NCBI RefSeq assembly: GCF_015533855.1
Contig: NZ_AP024154.1
Coordinates: 1,925,001 to 1,989,000, forward strand
Direction: 5' to 3'
DNA: 64,000 nt
Source of the DNA: Echinicola sp. 20G
GTDB taxonomy: Bacteria; Bacteroidota; Bacteroidia; Cytophagales; Cyclobacteriaceae
The notes beneath the pieces were generated by a model that worked only from the letters and a program-made list of their open reading frames with translations, was not told where the DNA came from and searched no databases. Position 1 is the stretch's first letter; each line of letters starts with the position of its first letter. Shown in pieces: positions 51,548 through 59,403 of this stretch. Made by a program: the position numbers and the translations under genes.

Positions 51548-51738
51548 TTTTTTTAACCGTAGGAAAAAATATTTTTTCGGGTGTGAAATTTTGAATATTG
51601 TAAATAATCAGTGAAAATGGTGCTTTAAACTGTGGTTCGGATGCGTTGCAAACGGTTTCGGGTTGAGAATATTGAATTATTATTTCAAATTACTGATTAT
51701 TGCTAAATTGTTAATAATGAATATTTATTGTTGTGGAA

Positions 51739-51770
51739 TTTGCAATTTTAATATCTCTTATTTACGTTTG
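51739..51770 (+). promoter_or_regulatory. Bacteroidetes-type promoter of the first secreted paralogue
   Basis: -33 element TTTGC (51739-51743), 19-nt spacer and -7 element TACGTTTG (51763-51770), matching TTTG/TAnnTTTG. It predicts a start near 51776 and a leader of about 127 nt. A perfect palindrome AATCACGTGATT (51777-51788) lies at the predicted start. Confidence 0.7.
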
Positions 51771-51782
51771 AGGTACAATCAC

Positions 51783-51863
51783 GTGATTAACTAATTAATA
51801 GTACCTGCCCAAAGTAATTAGCCTCAGTAATATCTGGCTGTTCGGACGGACAGCTGGGAGGTT
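51783..51863 (+). promoter_or_regulatory. Conserved structured 5' leader (candidate cis-regulatory RNA), copy 1
   Basis: Shares GTGAT..AA and CCCAAARTAATTAGCCTC with the leader before 53337. An outer helix AGCCTC (51820-51825) with GAGGTT (51858-51863) encloses a hairpin GCTGTTC-GGAC-GGACAGC (51837-51854). The outer strands are identical in both copies, while the inner stems differ in sequence but both pair. Confidence 0.6.
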
Positions 51864-51902
51864 TGAAAGAGTTATTTTATTAACCCTTAAAATTTTAAAA
51901 CC

Positions 51903-52508
51903 ATGAGATTAATTATTGCAACAATGATGGCGCTTTGCATTTCACTCAGTGCAACAGCCCGTACCGCAGGTCACACAGACCTAGAGAAAGAAGAAAAAGA
52001 AGCTAAGGCGGTCCTTGAGAAAATTGGGGACAAGAAAGTTCAGCTCAAATTTTTGACCGAACCAAGCGGAAAAGTTATGGTAAGGATCAAAAATTCACAC
52101 AAGGGTGTGATCTACAAGGAAATCATCAAGTCAGACAAAGAATTTAAGAAAAACTACGATTTGTCTGCTTTGGCTGAAGGTGATTATGAAATTGAGGTGT
52201 TTACCCGTGATCAAGGAACCATTAACAATTTCGAAGTAACCTTAGGTAAAGAAAAGTCTGCTGGATCCAATTATTTCACCAAAGTGAAAGTGATTGACGA
52301 AAAAAATGTCGCGCTTTTGGTGAAGTCTAGAGGAGAAGACAAAAAGTACATCCGTATTATGGATAAAGGTCATGTGATCTTTGAAGATTCCTTTGAGGGA
52401 AACAAGTACGGTAAACTATTCAAATTCGAAAAAGTAGCTTCTCTTGATGACCTTGTATTTGAGGTAAGAGACGAAGATGGAGATGGAAAATACCTTTCTG
52501 CTCTGTAA
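51903..52508 (+). CDS. Small secreted beta-rich protein, paralogue 1
   Basis: 201 residues with signal peptide MRLIIATMMALCISLSATA. The mature part has two similar beta modules: KIGDKKVQLKFLTEPSGKVMV...YDLSALAEGDYEIEVFT and KVKVIDEKNVALLVKSRG...FKFEKVASLDDLVFEVRDEDG. Its sequence is very like the gene at 53337 and more distantly that at 55292. The modules recall DUF3244 or type IX secretion C-terminal-like beta-sandwiches, but I cannot assign a family. Strong promoter, long folded leader and clean terminator suggest a well-expressed single-gene unit. Confidence 0.75.
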   Translation: MRLIIATMMALCISLSATARTAGHTDLEKEEKEAKAVLEKIGDKKVQLKFLTEPSGKVMVRIKNSHKGVIYKEIIKSDKEFKKNYDLSALAEGDYEIEVFTRDQGTINNFEVTLGKEKSAGSNYFTKVKVIDEKNVALLVKSRGEDKKYIRIMDKGHVIFEDSFEGNKYGKLFKFEKVASLDDLVFEVRDEDGDGKYLSAL

Positions 52509-52533
52509 AACTAAAACCAACAAAGAATTTGGA

Positions 52534-52562
52534 GGCTGTCTAATTATAGGCAGCCTTTTTTG
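52534..52562 (+). terminator. Terminator after paralogue 1
   Basis: GGCTGTCT (52534-52541) pairs with AGGCAGCC (52548-52555) around AATTAT, followed by a T tract. Confidence 0.85.
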
Positions 52563-52747
52563 TGCGTCCATGTTTATGAGTTGGCGTTATTGGATCAATT
52601 TACGTTTTTTGATGAATTGATTCAGAATTAAAATACTGGATTTATTCAGATTTCTGCGGGAGTGATAAATCAGTCATAAGCTTTATGGGGCTACTTTCTT
52701 AAAACAATTTTTGAAATACTTAGATAGAAGTCTGTCTTACTACTAAG

Positions 52748-52813
52748 CAAGCCAACACAGATGTGATTATAATTCCGATAAAATCTGTGTTCCTCCTTTT
52801 TATCTGTGGCTTG
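52748..52813. repeat. Palindromic repeat with CACAGAT/ATCTGTG words
   Basis: CAAGCCA (52748-52754) pairs with TGGCTTG (52807-52813); AACACAGAT (52754-52762) pairs with ATCTGTGTT (52783-52791), and ATCTGTG recurs at 52802. It resembles the common intergenic 'acacagat...atctgtgtt' repeats of many bacteria. Confidence 0.55.
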
Positions 52814-53188
52814 AATAATATTGAATGATTTTCATTAGGTCTATTATAAGATGCATTATCACCAGTAGTTGGCATAAGACTTAAGTAGGAGTTCCTATTA
52901 AATCCTGAATTCTAATTATTTCAATGATTGAATTAAAATAGGTTTGATTTGAAACGAGGAAACTACCGAAAACGATTGCGGTTTTTACGGGATAAATGTA
53001 GTTAAAACTTTTTTTCAGATATTTTATAAATGGTTCTGTGTCGAGTTATGGTTTATTTTCGGAATAATATTTTGTTTCGGGGTTGGCTTTGTCAATTTCT
53101 GTTTTTAAAACTGAAAAATACAAAATAATTAATAATTAGCTTATTGTGTTGCTGAATTGTTAATTAATAATAATTTTTATTGAGTATT

Positions 53189-53220
53189 TTGTAATTTAAT
53201 AGTCTTTGGTTTACATTTGT
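53189..53220 (+). promoter_or_regulatory. Bacteroidetes-type promoter of the second secreted paralogue
   Basis: -33 element TTTG (53189-53192), 20-nt spacer and -7 element TACATTTG (53213-53220). Paired TGATCA words (tgatcaatgatca, 53225-53237) sit where copy 1 has its palindrome. Confidence 0.7.
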
Positions 53221-53223
53221 AGT

Positions 53224-53301
53224 GTGATCAATGATCAAACAAAGCACCCAAAATAATTAGCCTCTAGGAAAATACAAGTGCTCATCAGAGACTTGGAGGT
53301 T
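53224..53301 (+). promoter_or_regulatory. Conserved structured 5' leader, copy 2
   Basis: AGCCTC (53259-53264) with GAGGTT (53296-53301) encloses CAAGT-g-CTC / GAG-ACTTG (53275-53283, 53288-53295) with loop ATCA. The inner stem is unrelated in sequence to that of copy 1 yet keeps pairing. GAGGTT is about 36 nt before the ATG, too far to be a ribosome-binding site. Confidence 0.6.
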
Positions 53302-53336
53302 TAAAAAAATTCAAAACCTATTAACATTTCTAAAAA

Positions 53337-53921
53337 ATGAGATTAATTATTGCAACACTAGTAGCGTTAAGTATTTCAGTAAGTACATTCGCGAAAACAG
53401 GTTCTGACCTGGATGAAAAAACAGTAAAAATTGAGAAAGTAGGAGACAAAAAAGTTGAGTTGAAGTTCTTGGCTGTACCAAGCAGCAAAGTACTTGTAAG
53501 AATCAAGGATGAAAACAGCTCAGTTATTTTCAAAGATATCATTTCAAGCGACAAGCTTTTCGCTAAAAAGTATGACCTTTCTGCTTTGGCTGATGGAGAG
53601 TACAAGTTTGAAGTATTCACTCCTGAGCAAGGAACTATTCAGAACAAAGACCTTTTTGTAGGTACTAAAAAAGTAAAAGCAGACTTCTTTACAAAGGTAA
53701 AAGTCCTTGATGATAACAACATCGCTTTCTTGGTGAAGTCTACAGATGAGTCCAAGAAGTTTGTAAGAATCCTTGACCAAGGTAACGTGATCTTCGAACA
53801 AGAATTTGACGGAAACAAATTTGGAAAAGTTTTCAAATTCGAAAAAGTAGCTTCTCTTGATAACTTGGTATTTGAAGTTAGAAATGAAGAAGGACAGGGT
53901 AAATACATCTCTGCTCTTTAA
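53337..53921 (+). CDS. Small secreted beta-rich protein, paralogue 2
   Basis: 194 residues with signal peptide MRLIIATLVALSISVSTFAK. Two beta modules match paralogue 1 nearly motif for motif: KVGDKKVELKFLAVPSSKVLV, YDLSALADGEYKFEVFT, KVKVLDDNNIAFLVKS, FKFEKVASLDNLVFEVRNEEG. Codon choice (AAC, ATC, GTA, TCT, GAA) looks biased as in highly expressed Bacteroidetes genes. Secreted or periplasmic; function unknown. Tandem duplicate of 51903, including promoter and leader. Confidence 0.77.
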   Translation: MRLIIATLVALSISVSTFAKTGSDLDEKTVKIEKVGDKKVELKFLAVPSSKVLVRIKDENSSVIFKDIISSDKLFAKKYDLSALADGEYKFEVFTPEQGTIQNKDLFVGTKKVKADFFTKVKVLDDNNIAFLVKSTDESKKFVRILDQGNVIFEQEFDGNKFGKVFKFEKVASLDNLVFEVRNEEGQGKYISAL

Positions 53922-53938
53922 TCATAATACAAGACAAC

Positions 53939-53973
53939 AAAAAGGCGCTTTGATTATTTCAAAGCGCCTTTTT
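53939..53973. terminator. Bidirectional terminator
   Basis: GGCGCTTTGA (53944-53953) pairs with TCAAAGCGCC (53959-53968), flanked by A tract and T tract, between convergent genes ending at 53921 (+) and 53979 (-). Confidence 0.9.
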
Positions 53974-53978
53974 CATTT

Positions 53979-54686
53979 TTAGTCATTGGAGATGCTCAAG
54001 GCATTTTCCAAATTGCCTATAATGGTCAGGTAAATATTCCTGTTGCCATCCATGTTGGTAGGCTCGATTTCAATGGTTCCATTATTATTGCCGTCCACTG
54101 CCAAAGTGAGGTCTACATTTTCTAGTAGCTTGTTCAGGTTAAAGTTGAGATAAAGATCTTGACTCCCTTCAATTTTTATGCTTCCTCCTTCTGCTTTGGC
54201 CGCAAGCATTTCCTCTGTGTCTGTATAAATGGTAAACAGTTGCTCATTTACATTTCCCTGAATTTGCAATGTTTTGTTGAACATGTCATCACCTTCTTGC
54301 AAAACATCGTCACTTTGGAACTGGAATGAGATTTTGGAGTAAGTTCCCTGGTCTACCATAATATTCCCGAGGCTTTGACTAAGAGGAAGGGCGCTTTCTA
54401 TTAATCCCAAGTTGATAGTGGCTCCTTGTTCAATGGGTACTTGCATTCCTGAATTGTTTTCACTTTCTCCTTGAATACTTAGGTTGGCAATAGAAGCATT
54501 GGCACTGATAATATTGGCTCCTGAGATCATTCGAGCATTTTCATCCGGTTGGCTGTTGGTAGCGATAGCTCTGGCTTTCACTGATACACTCGCTTTTGGC
54601 TTTTCACCCTCATCATTGTTGTCACATGATACAAAGGCAAAAGATCCCGCGGCCAAAAGACCAATCAACAATAATTGCTTTTTCAT
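53979..54686 (-). CDS. Lipoprotein paralogous to the 29570 gene
   Basis: 235 residues with lipobox FVSC (Cys 21). The mature part begins with acidic residues and a VSVKARAIATN segment, then beta-rich ISANASIANLSIQGESENN and GTYSKISFQFQSDDVL; the C-terminal part LYLNFNLNKLLENVD, DGNNNGTIEIEP and LTIIGNLENALSI parallels the ending of the 29570 lipoprotein, including an EF-hand-like loop. No recognised family. It lies between the second and third secreted paralogues on the opposite strand. Confidence 0.7.
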   Translation of the reverse strand: MKKQLLLIGLLAAGSFAFVSCDNNDEGEKPKASVSVKARAIATNSQPDENARMISGANIISANASIANLSIQGESENNSGMQVPIEQGATINLGLIESALPLSQSLGNIMVDQGTYSKISFQFQSDDVLQEGDDMFNKTLQIQGNVNEQLFTIYTDTEEMLAAKAEGGSIKIEGSQDLYLNFNLNKLLENVDLTLAVDGNNNGTIEIEPTNMDGNRNIYLTIIGNLENALSISND

Positions 54687-55291
54687 AATATAGTTGGTTT
54701 AGTTTCGAGGCAACAGGCCAATCACTATGCCATATTGCTCCAAATGGTTTTCAGTTCGGTAATTATGGTTTTTAGTTCATGAGATGGTCAAAAAGCACTT
54801 GATAAAAGAGTTAGTCTGAGAGGTTTGAGGAAGAAATTGAGTCAATTATGCGTGCCAAACTATAGACGGGACGGTGAAAATATGCTTGATTTTGTGTCAC
54901 ATTAGTACAGTAATCTGTCCGATATAGAACAATCGTACAGTCTTTTTTGAGGAAGGGCAAAATAAATTTAAGAGAAAATTAAAATAATAAATATTAATTT
55001 TTTGATGTTAGAACAATAATTTGAAAGACGGATTTTAGCGCAGAATCGATCAAACGTGTACTGTTTTCGATCAATTTTGCGAACAGTTATCCTGTATTGA
55101 TACAGGTGTATGGATTTTTGCCCCATGCCAAAGAGGGGGAAATCAATAACTTTTAACATTTTAGTCATTTTGAAAAAATAAATTTTTCCAAATAAAAGAG
55201 GGTGAAATTGGTATGGTACGCAATTGGTGTTAGTGGATGTACAACTGAAATCAAAAACAATAACATTCAAAAAAAATAAACAAACACCGTC
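54687..55291. other. 605-nt divergent intergenic region
   Basis: Very AT-rich, between divergent genes. It holds the perfect inverted repeat CCTGTAT-TG-ATACAGG (55091-55106) and scattered related words (tacag, tactg, atcgat). No gene, no exact TAnnTTTG and no AGCCTC/GAGGTT leader like that of the other two paralogues. Confidence 0.5.
55091..55106. promoter_or_regulatory. Candidate operator palindrome
   Basis: CCTGTATTGATACAGG: perfect 7-bp arms separated by 2 nt, about 185 nt upstream of the third secreted paralogue. Shape fits a dimeric repressor site. Confidence 0.35.
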
Positions 55292-55882
55292 ATGAAAGCA
55301 TTATTAACATCAATTTTTGTATTTGGAATGATATTCCTAGCAAAAGCTTCAGAACCAGAAACACCAGCGAAAGAAAGTCTTATGGCCGTAACCATGGTCG
55401 AGGCAACCAATGAAAAAGTAAACATCACTTTTAAGGTACCAGTAGGCAAAGTAATAGTCTCCATTTTAGATGAGGACAATAAGCTCCTAGCGCGAAATAA
55501 ATACAATGCGAAGACCCCTATGAAGATTCCTTACAATCTTTCAGAATTACCAGAAGGGGATTACTCTATCAAAATCAAAACTAAGGACGAAGTAGCCATT
55601 TATAACGTAGAAACTGAGGAGAAAAAAGTGGTTTTTGAAATGCCGATTGTGGCCTTCGGTAAAGCTTCGGATAATCACACCATTAACCTGACTGTTATTG
55701 GTATTGAGCAGGCTGGTACTCAAGTAGATATTTTCGATGAGAGCAACAATAAAATTGCCAGTGATCATGTGAAAGTTGAGAAAGGCTTTGAAAGAGATTA
55801 TAAAATTACCAACAGAAATGTGGAAGGTTTATATGTACGGATCAAGGATGCCCAAGGGAGAAAGAAATACATTTATTTCTAA
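55292..55882 (+). CDS. Small secreted beta-rich protein, diverged paralogue 3
   Basis: 196 residues with a signal peptide ending at AKAS. Two beta modules as in paralogues 1 and 2: VNITFKVPVGKVIVSILDEDN with YNLSELPEGDYSIKIKT, then INLTVIGIEQAGTQVDIFDESN with LYVRIKDAQGRKKYIYF. Similarity to the other two is limited to module pattern and the ydLSeLpeGdY motif. Function unknown. Confidence 0.7.
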   Translation: MKALLTSIFVFGMIFLAKASEPETPAKESLMAVTMVEATNEKVNITFKVPVGKVIVSILDEDNKLLARNKYNAKTPMKIPYNLSELPEGDYSIKIKTKDEVAIYNVETEEKKVVFEMPIVAFGKASDNHTINLTVIGIEQAGTQVDIFDESNNKIASDHVKVEKGFERDYKITNRNVEGLYVRIKDAQGRKKYIYF

Positions 55883-55908
55883 TCCCAAATTAGCATAGGT
55901 TTGGGCAT

Positions 55909-55942
55909 GAGGCTGTCAGTATCAGGGGCAGCCTCTTTTTTT
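55909..55942. terminator. Terminator between convergent genes
   Basis: GAGGCTG (55909-55915) pairs with CAGCCTC (55929-55935), followed by seven T; the minus-strand E1 gene ends at 55946. Confidence 0.85.
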
Positions 55943-55945
55943 GTT

Positions 55946-57943
55946 TTAATATTCCAGTAAGCGTTGAAGTTTTTCTTTGAAGCGATTTTTGGGAAGGAAG
56001 TTCTCTTCCAAGTTTGAACTGAAAGGTATTGGGGTGTCCAAACTGGCTTCCCTCATCACTGGTGCATCCAGTGACTCAAAACAGTGTTCACCTATCCAAG
56101 CTGCGATTTCTCCGCCAATTCCTCCAGTAAGGCAATCTTCATGTAGGATAATTACCTTGCCCGTTTTTTCAACAGTTTTCCTTACCGCCTCTTTGTCCCA
56201 AGGCAGCAAGGTTCTTAGGTCCAGTAAATCTCCATTGACATCCATTTCCTCCATTGCAGCCTTGGCCCAATGTACCCCCATGCCATAGGTAATGATGCTT
56301 ACATCCTTCCCTTCCCTGACCCAGTTTGCTTTTCCAATTTCCAAGGTGTAATAATTATCAGGAACCTGCTCGCTGATGGCCCTGTAAAGTGCTTTGTGTT
56401 CAAAGAATAAATAGGGATTGGGGTCTTCAAGGGCTGTGGCAAGCAGTCCTTTGGCCTCAAAAGGAGAAGATGGATAGACAATTTTTAAACCAGGAGTGTG
56501 AAAAAACCAAGCTTCATTGGATTGGGAGTGAAATGGACCAGCTCCAACGCCTGCGCCAGTGGGCATGCGAATGACCACATCTGCATGTTGCCCCCATCGG
56601 TAATGGATTTTGGCTAGATTGTTTACGATTTGATTAAAACCACAACTGACAAAATCGGCGAACTGCATTTCCACCATGGCTTTATGCCCATTGATGGAAA
56701 GCCCCAGGGCCGTCCCGATGATAGCACTTTCGCAAAGTGGGGTATTCCTGACTCTTTCTTTACCAAATTCATCAATAAAGCCATTTGTGATTTTGAATAC
56801 ACCACCATAGGTGCCGATATCTTGACCCATAAGAACCAGCTCAGGGAATTTTTGCATGCTTTGCCTTAACCCATCGCTGATTGCATCAACAAATCTTTTC
56901 TCGCTGGTTTGATTGTGATCGGCTGCACTAGGATTGAAAGCAAAAGGCTTATAAAGGTCGCCGATTTCTTCTTCACTATAAGCTTCACTCTTCATTTCTG
57001 CAAAAGCACTTTCCAGTCCCTTTTCAATCTTTATTGAGATTTCATTGATAATCTTTGATTGGGATTTCGGATTTAAGACGCCCTCCGATATCAAGAAAGC
57101 TTCAAAGTTCTCCACAGGGTCTTTTGAGCTGCCTTCTTCGAAATAAGTTGTAGGTACGTACTTAGTGCCAGAAGCTTCTTCATGGCCCCGCATTCGATAG
57201 GTCATGGCTTCTACTAAAATGGGACGTGGTTTTTTGCGGATGTCTTTTGCCAGTTTGCTCAGACACTGGTAAGTCTCTAGAATATCATTGCCATCCACTT
57301 TGATGGCTTCCATCCCATAACCTGGGCCTTTATCAATAAACTGCTTAAATATGAATTGCTCCTCACTGGGAGTTGAAAGACCATAGCCATTGTGTTCTAC
57401 TACAAAAATAACGGGAAGTTGCCAGACAGCAGCCACATTGAGTGCTTCGTGGAAGTCTCCCTCAGAAGTGGCACCATCTCCAGTAAAAACCAGTGTGGCC
57501 TTCGGATTTTTTTTGAGCTTATGGGCTAGGGCAATTCCATTGGCTACGGCCAGTTGAGGGCCGAGATGGGAAATCATTCCTACGATATGATGGGGTATTG
57601 ATCCAAAATGAAATGATCGATCACGGCCTTTGGTAAAACCTGACTTTTTTCCTTGAAACTGGGCAAAGAGCCTTTCCAAAGGGATATCCCTACCTGTAAA
57701 TACACCCAGATTTCGGTGCATGGGCAATATAAACTCGTCTTCTTCCAAGGCCTTCACCGCGGCAATGGATATGGCTTCCTGACCCCATCCGCTAAACCAT
57801 TTGCTGATTTTTCCCTGCCTCAGGAGGATAAGCATTTTTTCTTCTATCTTTCTGGGAAGAAGCAAAGAGCGGTAGAGATCCAAAAGCGTTTTGTCATCCA
57901 TGGATTTTCGGTCAAAGGTCATCTTGATAGTCTTATTGCTCAT
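55946..57943 (-). CDS. 2-oxoacid dehydrogenase E1, alpha/beta fusion (branched-chain type)
   Basis: 665 residues from ATG 57943 (MSNKTIKMTF); a start at 57994 adds 17 residues of no family character. The first half is E1-alpha: WFSGWGQEAISIAA, PMHRNLGVFTGRDIPL, and the thiamine-diphosphate motif GDGATSEGDFHEALNVA. The second half is E1-beta: LMGQDIGTYGGVFKIT, TPLCESAIIGTALGLSI, MPTGAGVGAGPFHSQSNE and LHEDCLTGGIGGEIAAWI. Fused E1 proteins of this size are usual in Bacteroidetes and act in branched-chain 2-oxoacid decarboxylation feeding branched fatty acid synthesis. E2 and E3 genes are not next to it. Confidence 0.9.
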   Translation of the reverse strand: MSNKTIKMTFDRKSMDDKTLLDLYRSLLLPRKIEEKMLILLRQGKISKWFSGWGQEAISIAAVKALEEDEFILPMHRNLGVFTGRDIPLERLFAQFQGKKSGFTKGRDRSFHFGSIPHHIVGMISHLGPQLAVANGIALAHKLKKNPKATLVFTGDGATSEGDFHEALNVAAVWQLPVIFVVEHNGYGLSTPSEEQFIFKQFIDKGPGYGMEAIKVDGNDILETYQCLSKLAKDIRKKPRPILVEAMTYRMRGHEEASGTKYVPTTYFEEGSSKDPVENFEAFLISEGVLNPKSQSKIINEISIKIEKGLESAFAEMKSEAYSEEEIGDLYKPFAFNPSAADHNQTSEKRFVDAISDGLRQSMQKFPELVLMGQDIGTYGGVFKITNGFIDEFGKERVRNTPLCESAIIGTALGLSINGHKAMVEMQFADFVSCGFNQIVNNLAKIHYRWGQHADVVIRMPTGAGVGAGPFHSQSNEAWFFHTPGLKIVYPSSPFEAKGLLATALEDPNPYLFFEHKALYRAISEQVPDNYYTLEIGKANWVREGKDVSIITYGMGVHWAKAAMEEMDVNGDLLDLRTLLPWDKEAVRKTVEKTGKVIILHEDCLTGGIGGEIAAWIGEHCFESLDAPVMREASLDTPIPFSSNLEENFLPKNRFKEKLQRLLEY

Positions 57944-58086
57944 AGTATTGGGGCCATGCTTAGTCCAAAATAAGGGAAGATTATTTGAAAGCAAAGCTAT
58001 TAATGGATTAGGATTTTATCTAACCTTAAGTGATGTAGAGAAAGAAAATTTCCGAACTTCCTGTAATAAAGATCAGTTTATAGAGT

Positions 58087-58653
58087 ATGTCAGAGATTTT
58101 GATCAAAAATATGGTTTGCCCACGCTGCATCATGGCAGTTGAGGGTGTTTTTAGCAAATTAGAGGTGCCGATCAGTAGGATTGAATTAGGGAAGGTGACT
58201 GTCTCTCATGCCCTGACCAATCAGCAGGAAAAACATTTGGAAGGTGAATTGGAGTCCTTGGGCTTTGGGCTGATTAGGACGAAAGAGAGCCGACTGATTG
58301 AGAAGGTCAAAAGTAAGCTTTATCAGCTGCTTCAGGAGGAAGAGATCCCTACATCTTTGAATTTGTCAAGTTACCTGATCAATGAAATCAATGAGGATTA
58401 CAGTAAGCTCAGCCATTTATTCAGCCAAGATCAGGGAATAACCATTGAGAAATTTTTTATTCGGTTAAAACTGGAGAAGACCAAGGAGTTACTTTTTAAT
58501 CAAGAATTACAGCTTAGTGAGATTGCTTGGAGGCTAGGGTACAGTAGTGTGCAGCATCTTTCCAATCAATTTAAAAAAGTAACAGGCATGACGCCCTCAG
58601 CCTATAAGAAAATGAAAGAAAAACCTCGTGTAGGCTTGGATGAGATAAAATAA
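58087..58653 (+). CDS. HMA-domain/AraC-type HTH regulator
   Basis: 188 residues. Residues 1-62 form a small ferredoxin-like metal-binding domain with MVCPRC (the M-x-C-x-x-C motif of copper chaperones and P-type ATPases). From about residue 90 an AraC/XylS DNA-binding domain follows: TIEKFFIRLKLEKTKELL, LSEIAWRLGYSSVQHLSNQFKK (part: LSEIAWRLGYSSVQHLS), GMTPSAYKK. Such fusions are likely metal-responsive regulators. Divergent from the E1 gene with 143 nt between starts. Confidence 0.85.
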   Translation: MSEILIKNMVCPRCIMAVEGVFSKLEVPISRIELGKVTVSHALTNQQEKHLEGELESLGFGLIRTKESRLIEKVKSKLYQLLQEEEIPTSLNLSSYLINEINEDYSKLSHLFSQDQGITIEKFFIRLKLEKTKELLFNQELQLSEIAWRLGYSSVQHLSNQFKKVTGMTPSAYKKMKEKPRVGLDEIK

Positions 58654-58655
58654 AA

Positions 58656-58691
58656 ATGCGGATGGAAAATCATTTTCCATCCGCATTTTTA
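58656..58691. terminator. Strong bidirectional terminator
   Basis: ATGCGGATGGAAAA (58656-58669) pairs perfectly with TTTTCCATCCGCAT (58673-58686), flanked by A and T tracts, between the convergent regulator and barrel genes. Confidence 0.9.
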
Positions 58692-58707
58692 TCAATGGCT
58701 TTTTGGC

Positions 58708-59298
58708 TTAGAACAACCTGAGGCCAAGGGATAGTATCAGTTGATTTTGTCTTTGATCAGTTTCCAGTCCAGCAATGCTTTCTGCCTGCTTGCTTAGAGA
58801 TCCTTCATATTTCAGGTCAATGATCATGTTGGCGATGTCTACACCTATACCGGCCTGATAGCCGATGGTCGAGCTTTTATAATCTGGAACAGTTGCACCA
58901 TTAAGTTCGTCCTCAAATTCTGAATTCAGAAGAAAGCTGGCCACTGGACCTCCTTGGATTCTAAAGACATCTCCTAACTTAAATCCTAGCATCACAGGTA
59001 CATCAAGACGGTTGAAGGATGCTTCATAGGTTTTTTCTTCCATTCCTTGGGTTTCTTTGATTTCACCACCTGTATTTACATAAAGAACTTCTGGTTGGAG
59101 ATAAAGTGAGTTGCCGCCCATTCTGACAAAGGCACCTACATGATAACCGAACTTATCACTTCCGCTTTCATATCCATCACCATTTACTTTGATGTTTCCT
59201 TGAGAAATACCCAGCTTAGGGCCAATGGAAAAGTCCTGAGCTTGAAGAGAAGCACTGATCCCCAGGATTGCGATAATTACAAGACAAATTTTTTTCAT
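58708..59298 (-). CDS. Porin-family outer membrane beta-barrel protein (PorT-like)
   Basis: 196 residues with a signal peptide ending at LQAQ. Strands such as FSIGPKLGISQGNIKV, FGYHVGAFVRMGGNSLYLQPEVLYVN (part: GYHVGAFVRMGG), VPVMLGFKLGDVFRIQGGP, and the ending LILSLGLRLF fit the outer-membrane beta-barrel 'PorT' group. Function is not predictable from sequence. Confidence 0.82.
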   Translation of the reverse strand: MKKICLVIIAILGISASLQAQDFSIGPKLGISQGNIKVNGDGYESGSDKFGYHVGAFVRMGGNSLYLQPEVLYVNTGGEIKETQGMEEKTYEASFNRLDVPVMLGFKLGDVFRIQGGPVASFLLNSEFEDELNGATVPDYKSSTIGYQAGIGVDIANMIIDLKYEGSLSKQAESIAGLETDQRQNQLILSLGLRLF

Positions 59299-59349
59299 TA
59301 CTGTGGAGCTTTTACTTGATAAGATTTATATACTATCGCCATTAAATTC

Positions 59350-59383
59350 AAATACCTTGCCATTTAAGTATGGCAAGGTATTT
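59350..59383 (-). terminator. Hairpin at the end of the AGCS symporter gene
   Basis: AAATACCTTGCCAT (59350-59363) pairs with ATGGCAAGGTATTT (59370-59383) around TTAAGT, 20 nt beyond the symporter stop on the minus strand; T-rich sequence follows. Confidence 0.75.
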
Positions 59384-59403
59384 AATAAACGAAAGTTTAT
59401 GCG

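Larger units (their letters stand above)
51548..51902. other. Intergenic gap with promoter and structured leader
   Basis: The first 190 nt show no gene. The last part holds the promoter (51739-51770) and conserved leader (51776-51902) of the secreted-protein gene. The stretch from about 51695 resembles the equivalent region before 53337, including 'aattgttaat' and AT-rich flanks, so the upstream region was duplicated with the gene. Confidence 0.6.
52509..53336. other. 828-nt gap between the tandem secreted paralogues
   Basis: Holds the terminator at 52534-52562, a palindromic repeat at 52748-52813, about 350 nt of AT-rich sequence with no visible gene, and the promoter and leader of the second paralogue (53189-53301). 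Confidence 0.6.

Noticed and set aside
57891-58142. 83-codon ORF before the AraC-type regulator
   Set aside because: It overlaps the E1 gene antisense and the regulator in another frame.
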